DNA of 12,161 bases from an uncultured Collinsella sp. GTDB lineage: Bacteria; Actinomycetota; Coriobacteriia; Coriobacteriales; Coriobacteriaceae. Below are positions 1-5,319 of the stretch, in pieces (positions within the stretch are counted from its first letter, which is position 1; every line of letters starts with the position of its first letter). The position numbers and the translations under genes are program-made. The stretch is from positions 1 through 12,161 of the forward strand of contig CAAECT010000157.1 in the NCBI GenBank assembly GCA_900754435.1. Direction: 5' to 3'. The notes under the pieces were generated by a model, which ran no database searches, was not told the origin of the DNA, and worked only from the letters and a program-made list of their open reading frames with translations.

Positions 1-137
1 AGCCGATCCTCGGTGCCCTGGTCAAACAAGACATAGGCAGCGCAGCCCAACCATGACAAATACCTGCCCTGACGCGAGAGCTCACCCGGCCCCTGAACAT
101 ATCGTCCGGGACCGCCATAAACCATGGGAAGCGCCAT
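1..137 (-). CDS. Partial glycerol dehydrogenase-like protein (N-terminus; second gldA paralog)
   Basis: The reverse strand encodes 45 codons from ATG at 137 to the window edge, with no stop. Residues 12-27 (RYVQGPGELSRQGRYL) and 34-45 (AYVLFDQGTEDR) align without gaps to residues 10-25 and 32-43 of the neighbouring GldA (KYIQGPDELAKLGSYV, ALVIVTPSGKKR). This is the opening strand and start of the nucleotide-binding domain of the family. An AAAGGGCGG ribosome binding site (146-155) lies just upstream and favours the ATG at 137 over the in-frame ATG at 125. The gene lies downstream of gldA on the same strand, after the gldA terminator, so it is probably expressed on its own. It is most likely a polyol or glycerol dehydrogenase of the iron-containing alcohol dehydrogenase superfamily. 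Active-site residues fall outside the window, so substrate and intactness cannot be judged. The identification rests on this alignment alone. Confidence 0.75.
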   Translation of the reverse strand, partial: MALPMVYGGPGRYVQGPGELSRQGRYLSWLGCAAYVLFDQGTEDR

Positions 138-167
138 ACGAGAATCCGCCCTTTCATCAACAACAAT

Positions 168-198
168 TGGTGCAAAGCAACCTGACCCCTTTGCACCA
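168..198. promoter_or_regulatory. Perfect 10-bp inverted repeat upstream of the partial gldA paralog
   Basis: TGGTGCAAAG (168-177) and CTTTGCACCA (189-198) are exact reverse complements with an 11-base spacer. The palindrome sits between the gldA terminator and the ribosome binding site of the partial paralog, about 30 bases before its start. It could be an operator or a leader hairpin. It has no T-run of its own on the reverse strand, which argues against a simple second terminator. Confidence 0.45.
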
Positions 199-202
199 TA
201 GC

Positions 203-238
203 AAAAAGGGGCAAAGCCGTCTGCCGGCTTTGCCCCTT
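203..238 (-). terminator. Intrinsic terminator of gldA
   Basis: A perfect 14-bp stem (206-219 with 225-238) with a 5-base loop is followed on the reverse strand by TTTTTGC (complement of 201-207). It begins 13 bases after the gldA stop codon, the expected position and orientation. The forward strand lacks a good T-run, so it appears to act mainly in the gldA direction. Confidence 0.9.
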
Positions 239-250
239 CCTTAGCTTGAT

Positions 251-1351
251 TTACTCATCCATGAGATAGTAGTGGCCCAGCGCGTCGGCACCCAGGATGG
301 CGTTTGCGACCATCTCGGGCGTCACCTCAAACGGCATGTTGCACATGGTGTCATCGGGCGCGCAGGCGGCCTCGGCAACAATCATGGCCTGCTCGCGCGT
401 AAGCTCGGCAACGCCAAGTTCCTTCATCGTGACCGGCAGGCCCAGCTCAATGCAGAAGCCCAAGACTTCCTCGAGCTTCTCGGTCGGAGCATCCTCGAGT
501 ACCAGCTGGACGATGGTGCCAAAGGCGACCTTCTCGCCGTGATACATGCCGTGGCACTCGGGCAGCATCGTCAGGCCATTGTGGATGGCATGAGCAGCAG
601 CAAGGCCCGAGCTCTCAAAGCCAATGCCGGAGAGCAGCGTGTTTGCCTCGATGATGTGCTCCACGGCAGGCGTCAGCGCACCTTTCTCCAACGCGACCTT
701 GGCCTTCACGCCATCGGCCATAAGCGTCTCGTAGCAGAGCTTGGCAAGTGCCAGACCAGCCATACCGCCCTTGCCGCCGGCGCAAGTGCCACCGTCGGCA
801 TCATGCGTCGCCTGGGCCTCAAAGTAGGTTGCGAGCGCATCGCCCATACCGGAAACCGTCAGGCGCACCGGGCTCGCCGCGATGACCGTCGTATCCATAA
901 GGACGATATTGGGGTTTGCCTTCAGGAAGAGGTACTTGTCGAACTGGCCGTCATCGGTATAGAGCACCGAAAGCGCCGAACACGGGGCGTCGGTCGAAGC
1001 AATGGTGGGACAAATGATAACCGGGGACTCCAGGTAATAGGCGACGGCCTTGGCGGTGTCGAGGATCTTGCCGCCACCGACGCCGACGATGATGTCGCAA
1101 CCGTTGTCGCGGGCGAGCGCAACCAGGCGATCGACCTCGCCCTTGGAGCACTCGCCGTTAAAGTCCTCAAACAGCAGCTCGGCCTTAGCCTCGGCAAAAC
1201 CGCCCTCGATCTTGGTGCCGACGCGCTTCTTGCCCGAAGGCGTCACGATGACGAGGGCCTTAGCGCCGAGCGGCTCAACGTAAGAGCCGAGCTTGGCCAG
1301 CTCGTCCGGGCCCTGGATGTACTTGCTGGGGCTATTGAAAATTGCAGCCAT
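251..1351 (-). CDS. gldA: Glycerol dehydrogenase (Zn-dependent, NAD-linked)
   Basis: This 366-residue cytosolic enzyme belongs to the glycerol dehydrogenase branch of the iron-containing alcohol dehydrogenase superfamily. It is expected to interconvert glycerol and dihydroxyacetone with NAD. The length matches characterised GldA proteins. Visible landmarks are the N-terminal KYIQGPDEL motif (10-18), the glycine-rich dinucleotide-binding GVGGGKILDTAKA (90-102), the PTIASTDAPCSALSVLY segment (115-131), and candidate zinc ligands D171 (in SGMGDA), H254 (in AAAHAIHNG) and H271 (in CHGMYHGEK). These spacings match those known for GldA. The start at 1351 directly precedes the conserved N-terminus and has a purine-rich GAGAATGGGA stretch upstream. 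The gene follows the Fe-type alcohol dehydrogenase on the same strand, but the terminator of that gene ends only about 16 bases before this start. Expression therefore needs readthrough or a promoter within the upstream gene. Substrates other than glycerol, such as 1,2-propanediol or hydroxyacetone, are possible. Confidence 0.93.
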   Translation of the reverse strand: MAAIFNSPSKYIQGPDELAKLGSYVEPLGAKALVIVTPSGKKRVGTKIEGGFAEAKAELLFEDFNGECSKGEVDRLVALARDNGCDIIVGVGGGKILDTAKAVAYYLESPVIICPTIASTDAPCSALSVLYTDDGQFDKYLFLKANPNIVLMDTTVIAASPVRLTVSGMGDALATYFEAQATHDADGGTCAGGKGGMAGLALAKLCYETLMADGVKAKVALEKGALTPAVEHIIEANTLLSGIGFESSGLAAAHAIHNGLTMLPECHGMYHGEKVAFGTIVQLVLEDAPTEKLEEVLGFCIELGLPVTMKELGVAELTREQAMIVAEAACAPDDTMCNMPFEVTPEMVANAILGADALGHYYLMDE

Positions 1352-1367
1352 AACTATCCCATTCTCT

Positions 1368-1409
1368 AAAAAAAGAAAGGGGCTCCGTACAGATACGTGC
1401 GGAGCCCCT
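1368..1409 (-). terminator. Intrinsic terminator between the Fe-ADH gene and gldA
   Basis: A 10-bp perfect stem (1378-1387 with 1400-1409) extends to 13 bp through a G-U pair around a 6-base loop. On the reverse strand it is followed by TTTCTTTTTTT. It starts about 21 bases after the adh stop codon, and its T-run ends about 16 bases before the gldA start codon. Confidence 0.92.
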
Positions 1410-1430
1410 CGTTACGATAACAAGAGTCGA

Positions 1431-2654
1431 TTAGAAATCGATGTCGGTGTCGTAGTAGCAGGCCTTGAGGATCTTCTCGAAGTCGGCAGCCTTGGTCTCA
1501 CGCGGGTTCTCCGGCGTGCAGGCGTCCTGCTCGGCGTTCGCGGCGATCTCGGGGAGCTTCGCGAGGAACTCCTCCTCGGAGACCATCTGCGGGTTCTCGG
1601 CGTCGACCTTCACGCCACCATTCGCGTAATCCTTGATGGACTGCGGAATGTTGAGCTGGTCGTTGAGGTCGCGAATCTTCTGGACGAGCGCAGCGATGAG
1701 CTCCTCGTTGGTCTCGCCGGGAAGGTGCAGGATCTCCTTGGCCACGTAAGCGTAACGCTCGGCAGCACGCGGGTCCTTGGAGTTCCACTGGATGACCTTG
1801 CCCAGGTACATAGCGTTAGCAGCACCGTGGATGATGTGGCCGTTCTCGAAGGCAGCACCGGTCTTGTGAGCCATGGAGTGAACGATGCCGAGCAGGCCCG
1901 AGGAGAAGGCGATACCGGCGATGCACTGAGCCTCGTGCATGTGCTGACGGGCTTCATGGTCGCCAGCATAGGACTTGGGCAGCCACTCGACGATCTCGCG
2001 GATGCCGTGCAGAGCGTTGGCGTCGGTGAACATAGAAGCACAAGTGGAAACGTAAGCCTCCATGCAGTGGGTCAGAGCATCCATGCCGGTGTGAGCGCAC
2101 AGCTTGGCGGGCATGGTGTAGGTGAGCTCGGGGTCGACGATGGCGACATCAGGGGTGATGTTGAAGTCGGCCAGCGGGTACTTGATGCCCTTGGCGTAGT
2201 CGGTAATGACGGAGAACGCGGTGACCTCGGTAGCGGTGCCGGAGGTAGAGGAGATGGCGCAGAAATGAGCCTTCTGACGCAGCTCGGGGAAGCTGAACGG
2301 CTGGATAATGTTATCGAAGGACTCCTCGGGATACTCGTAGAAGACCCACATGGCCTTAGCGGCATCGATGGGCGAGCCGCCGCCGATGGCGATAATCCAG
2401 TCGGGCTCGAACTCGCGCATGGCCTCGGCGCCCTTCATGACCGTCTCGATGGACGGGTCGGACTCGACGCCCTCGAACAGCTTGACCTCGAAACCGCCTT
2501 CCTTAAGGTCGTTCTCGACGTCCTGCAGGAATCCGCCGCGGCGCATAGAGCTGCCGCCAGAAACGATGATAGCCTTCTTGCCCTTGAGGTTCTTCACCTC
2601 GTGGCGAGCGCCCTCACCAAAGTACAGATCGCGAGGATTGGTAAAACGTCCCAT
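1431..2654 (-). CDS. Iron-containing alcohol dehydrogenase
   Basis: This is a 407-residue cytosolic group III (Fe-type) alcohol dehydrogenase, expected to reduce an aldehyde to an alcohol with NAD(P)H during fermentation. The N-terminus (RFTNPRDLYFGEGA) resembles the C-terminal ADH domain of AdhE and stand-alone butanol dehydrogenases. Landmarks are the dinucleotide motif AIGGGSPIDAAKAM (89-102), the SSTSGTATEVTAFSVI segment (135-150), and candidate metal ligands D192 and H196 (GMDALTHCMEA), H259 (GIVHSMAH) and H273 (NGHIIHG). The spacings H196 to H259 (63) and H259 to H273 (14) equal those known for the FucO family. The start at 2654 is set by a strong AGGAGG five bases upstream (2661-2666); an upstream in-frame ATG at 2705 would put that site inside the gene and is rejected. 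The gene is followed by its own terminator and then gldA. Substrate preference (ethanol, butanol, 1,3-propanediol or other) cannot be read from the sequence. Confidence 0.93.
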   Translation of the reverse strand: MGRFTNPRDLYFGEGARHEVKNLKGKKAIIVSGGSSMRRGGFLQDVENDLKEGGFEVKLFEGVESDPSIETVMKGAEAMREFEPDWIIAIGGGSPIDAAKAMWVFYEYPEESFDNIIQPFSFPELRQKAHFCAISSTSGTATEVTAFSVITDYAKGIKYPLADFNITPDVAIVDPELTYTMPAKLCAHTGMDALTHCMEAYVSTCASMFTDANALHGIREIVEWLPKSYAGDHEARQHMHEAQCIAGIAFSSGLLGIVHSMAHKTGAAFENGHIIHGAANAMYLGKVIQWNSKDPRAAERYAYVAKEILHLPGETNEELIAALVQKIRDLNDQLNIPQSIKDYANGGVKVDAENPQMVSEEEFLAKLPEIAANAEQDACTPENPRETKAADFEKILKACYYDTDIDF

Positions 2655-2695
2655 ACTGTGCCTCCTAAACAAGCCCCTCTTAGACTTGCGTATAT

Positions 2696-2720
2696 AACGG
2701 AGCACCCGATTGGCTCCGTT
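2696..2720 (-). promoter_or_regulatory. Hairpin in the adh leader
   Basis: AACGGAGC (2696-2703) and GCTCCGTT (2713-2720) form a perfect 8-bp stem with a 9-base loop, ending 42 bases before the adh start codon. No T-run follows on the reverse strand, so it is not a typical terminator. It may be an operator or a leader RNA structure. Confidence 0.4.
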
Positions 2721-2835
2721 AGGACCGTTTTGCGCGTTGCCGGCGATGACAATGCGCGATGTCTTAACGCCTCAACGCTCAGACAAACACTATTTTACCG
2801 TTCTGGTTGGTCAGTTATTCACCTAAAGCCGATAA

Positions 2836-2853
2836 TGATGAAACGTTTTTTCT
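2836..2853. promoter_or_regulatory. LacI-family-like operator candidate 1
   Basis: TGATGAAACGTTTTTTCT is an 18-bp imperfect palindrome centred on CG, the layout typical of LacI/GalR family operators. It shares TGATRAAACGTTTTYYC with the reverse complement of the second site (2893-2910). It lies about 180 bases upstream of the adh start. The binding protein is unknown, as no regulator gene is in the window. Confidence 0.4.
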
Positions 2854-2892
2854 ATCCCTGAAGACCCTTGTGGGGCATTCATACTCCCAAGC

Positions 2893-2910
2893 TGGGAAAA
2901 CGTTTTATCA
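2893..2910. promoter_or_regulatory. LacI-family-like operator candidate 2
   Basis: TGGGAAAACGTTTTATCA has a perfect AAAACGTTTT core centred on CG. Its reverse complement matches site 1 at 14 of 17 positions. The two centres are 57 bases apart, a spacing that could allow a repressor to loop the DNA, although adh and the TPR operon are both possible targets. Confidence 0.4.
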
Positions 2911-3154
2911 GGGTTGACTACATATCCCGGACAGGGCTGTGCCCCTCCAAAATGTGCCCCGTTCGCCGCCAAAAATCGACCGTTTACGGCACTGTGATAC
3001 CACCCGCGCAACCGAGGTGCCGACATTTGTGTGACATCCGTCTTCGTGGTGCAAAGGTGCAAGTCCAAGTGCGGCACCCCCGGTGTGCCACATGCGGGTA
3101 AACTAGAACCTTATATAAAGATATTTGAACCCTAACCGCAGCAAAGGAGGCCCC

Positions 3155-4231
3155 ATGGCATTCGATCCCATTCAAGAGGATTGCCATCGCCTCGTTCTTG
3201 AGGCCTTGCGCCGCGACAATATCCCGCTCACTGACGGCCCCGCCGTCGAGCGTCTAATGGAGCAATTCACCCGCAACCCCGCGCCGCTCATCGTGCACGA
3301 TCGCGACCGCGCCGGGCACCTCATTGCCAAGGTGGTCGAGGCTGTCGACTACCGCATCCCCTTTATCCCCGACGACGCCCAGGCAGAGCAAGAAGAAGCC
3401 GCAGCCGAGAACATGCTCCGCGAGGCAGCCGCGCTCGATCCGGCCAACTGGGATGCCCAGCGCATGCTGACGGCGCTCACCGCCGAATCCAACGAGGAAT
3501 ACGTACAGTATCTGGTGTCCAAGTGCGACGAGGTGGAGCACGATTTGGCGCTCAAGATTGCCTCGGCGCAGGACCCCTACGAGCGTGAGGCCGCAGGCGA
3601 CCTGACCCGCCGTCCCTACCTGCGCTGGCTTGCCGCCTTGGCATCGCGCGCGCTCATTAGCGGCCGCTACCGCATGTCGCTGGATGCCGCGAATCGCAGC
3701 CTGGACTTTGCGCCCAACGACCCCGCCGGCGTCCGCCATACCGCGATGCTTGCCATGGCAAAGCTCGAATACCCTGCCGAGGAGCTCAAGCGTTTTCGTT
3801 CCGCCCACTCCGTGTCCTATCTTGCCAACACGCCGCTGCGCCGCCGTCCCAAGGACGCAGAGCGCGACCTGGACCCGTGGACGCTCATCGCGCTGATGAG
3901 CACTGCTTGGCGCGAGCTGGATTACGAGGGCGCCGAGCACTACCTGCGCATCCTGGTGCGCTCATGCCCGCACGCGGCCGAGGCGCTCTACTTCCAAACC
4001 GAGTTTCCCGATGGCGTCTATGCCCGCGTCAACGTAGGTCCGGGCTCCACCGATGAGCTTGTCCTTGCCCTGTCCGAGGCGACGCCGGTGCTGCAGGAGG
4101 GCCTAGGCGCGCCCGACAACGCCAGCTTTGCCGCCTGGGTCGCCACCAACGACATCGTGCGCTCCCAGATCGACGAACGAATCCTGCGCGCGGCCGAACA
4201 GGGATTGCCGTTTAAGGGAGGAGACCTCTAA
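3155..4231 (+). CDS. TPR-like helical repeat protein of unknown function (first of two tandem paralogs)
   Basis: This 358-residue protein has no signal peptide or membrane segment, so it is probably cytosolic. It is rich in Ala, Leu and Glu and reads as helical repeats. The clearest TPR-like units are at about 84-106 (ENMLREAAALDPANWDAQRM), 152-200 (GRYRMSLDAANRSLDFAPND, resembling the SEC-C/ST7-associated TPR pattern ending in NPND.G.R) and 241-280. No catalytic motif is visible. The start at 3155 is chosen because AAAGGAGG (3143-3150) lies four bases upstream; an earlier in-frame ATG at 3125 would place that site inside the gene. The stop codon overlaps the next start as TAATG. The next protein aligns collinearly with it, for example WDAQRML with LDAQLLA and DNASFAAWVATNDIV with DTPDFAPWANACEDV. 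The operon ends with murT-gatD, so a role linked to the cell envelope is possible but unproven. Confidence 0.85.
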   Translation: MAFDPIQEDCHRLVLEALRRDNIPLTDGPAVERLMEQFTRNPAPLIVHDRDRAGHLIAKVVEAVDYRIPFIPDDAQAEQEEAAAENMLREAAALDPANWDAQRMLTALTAESNEEYVQYLVSKCDEVEHDLALKIASAQDPYEREAAGDLTRRPYLRWLAALASRALISGRYRMSLDAANRSLDFAPNDPAGVRHTAMLAMAKLEYPAEELKRFRSAHSVSYLANTPLRRRPKDAERDLDPWTLIALMSTAWRELDYEGAEHYLRILVRSCPHAAEALYFQTEFPDGVYARVNVGPGSTDELVLALSEATPVLQEGLGAPDNASFAAWVATNDIVRSQIDERILRAAEQGLPFKGGDL

Positions 4232-5274
4232 TGGATCCGAGCGTCTACATCCCCGCCTATCTGGAGCGCACCTATCTGGCATCGCACCCCGAACTCACCG
4301 ATGCAGCACGCGAGCTTGTCCATAACGACATCAGCGCAAACCCTCAAAAGTATGCGCAGACCGAGCATGCCCAAGCGCTGCTGTCCTATGCCGGCGTTCA
4401 TCGTCATTTGCTTGACGAGCTTCGCCGCATCGAGGACATGGGCAGCGACGAGGAGTTTGAGCAGACGCGCAACCGCCTGTTCGACGACATGCGCGATGAG
4501 CTGCTCAAGATTGTTCGCGTCGATGCGCATGTCCTCGATGCCCAGCTGCTCGCCATCATCCTGGCCGACACGCCCGTCGATGCCTGCCTGGGCGACCTGA
4601 TGAAGCTCGAGGCGAGTACGGCCGACTACCTGCAACAGAGCGTGCCCGGGTTTGATATGGAGGCCCCGCACTACTGGGCCAATAATGTTTTGGCCGACGG
4701 TGTCACCGCAGCAGACCTTACCGTGAGCGAGCCGGCTCTTATCGGGTGGCTCCACACGCTCGAGGCCATCTCGCAGCTGTGCATGGCGAGCGCTCGTTAC
4801 CGCGCCGCCGCCAACTACTCTCGCCGTGTTCTTAAGGCGGAGGGCTATCCCACCCGGGCCGCCGGCACCGTGTTGCTTGCCCTCGCCCGCTTGGAAGACC
4901 AGGACGGCTTTTTTGCCCTGGCACATCAGCTCGAGGAACAGATAGGGGCGGACGCACTCGAAAACTCTCCTTGGTACCTGCTCGCCCGCACGATTCTGCT
5001 GTTCAAAACAAACAAGATGCGCCCGGCGACGCGCGCGCTGCGTGAGTTCGCTAACCGTTGCGAGGGCGGCGCGTTCTTCTTGCTGAACCCCATGTACCAG
5101 ACGCCGTATCTTCCCTGCCGACCCGAGCCGCGCGACCCCTGGGACCTCTCGCACCAGGCGGTTTGGGAAGCCGACGGCATTATCTCGGACACCCCCGACT
5201 TTGCCCCCTGGGCCAATGCCTGCGAAGACGTGTCGCAGCTTGCCCAGGAATTTGCGCGCCGCTACGGCTTTTAG
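4231..5274 (+). CDS. TPR-like helical repeat protein of unknown function (second of two tandem paralogs)
   Basis: This 347-residue, probably cytosolic protein has no recognised catalytic motif, signal peptide or membrane segment. Like its upstream neighbour it is mostly helical. A TPR-like unit spans about 168-222 (WLHTLEAISQLCMASARYRA, then NYSRRVLKAEGYPTRA), and a second spans about 246-275 (SPWYLLARTILLFKTNKMRP). An acidic N-terminal third (60-95) may form a coiled or long helix. The segments at 99-125, 168-225, 246-275 and 300-335 line up in order with the first paralog, although identity is low, suggesting an old duplication. The ATG at 4231 overlaps the preceding stop codon (TAATG), and GGGAGGAG (4216-4223) precedes it, so translation is probably coupled. 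A 45-base gap separates it from the MurT/GatD gene. Confidence 0.85.
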   Translation: MDPSVYIPAYLERTYLASHPELTDAARELVHNDISANPQKYAQTEHAQALLSYAGVHRHLLDELRRIEDMGSDEEFEQTRNRLFDDMRDELLKIVRVDAHVLDAQLLAIILADTPVDACLGDLMKLEASTADYLQQSVPGFDMEAPHYWANNVLADGVTAADLTVSEPALIGWLHTLEAISQLCMASARYRAAANYSRRVLKAEGYPTRAAGTVLLALARLEDQDGFFALAHQLEEQIGADALENSPWYLLARTILLFKTNKMRPATRALREFANRCEGGAFFLLNPMYQTPYLPCRPEPRDPWDLSHQAVWEADGIISDTPDFAPWANACEDVSQLAQEFARRYGF

Positions 5275-5319
5275 CGACGCGATCGCCCCGACCATGTCGT
5301 TTACGTTAGGAACGATTTC

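Larger units (their letters stand above)
2655..3154. other. Divergent intergenic region between adh (minus) and the TPR-like operon (plus)
   Basis: No convincing gene is present in these 500 bases; short open frames on both strands lack ribosome binding sites and family resemblance. The region holds the adh leader with a hairpin (2696-2720), an imperfect inverted repeat GCGCGTTG / CAATGCGC (2732-2739, 2750-2757), two related CG-centred palindromes (2836-2853, 2893-2910), and an AT-rich TTATATAAAGATATTTG stretch (3111-3127) just before the ribosome binding site of the next gene. That stretch may contain its -10 element, but no good -35 is visible. A TAAAAT hexamer on the reverse strand (around 2792-2797) is a weak candidate -10 for adh. 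Confidence 0.6.

Noticed and set aside
53..244. 63-codon plus-strand frame at the left edge
   Set aside because: It runs through the gldA terminator and lies opposite the partial GldA-like gene, which has a clear alignment and ribosome binding site.
272..1369. Long open frame on the plus strand opposite gldA
   Set aside because: It mirrors the real gene in a GC-rich sequence, has no ribosome binding site and resembles no family; the same applies to the long plus-strand frames opposite adh (1293-2861) and glutamine synthetase (8425-10449).
2914..2942. TTGACT as a -35 element for the TPR-like operon
   Set aside because: No -10-like hexamer occurs 16-18 bases downstream, and it is over 200 bases from the gene start.
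2823..3101. Overlapping 60-85 codon frames on both strands in the adh/TPR spacer
   Set aside because: They lack ribosome binding sites, overlap each other and the palindromes, and show no recognisable domain.
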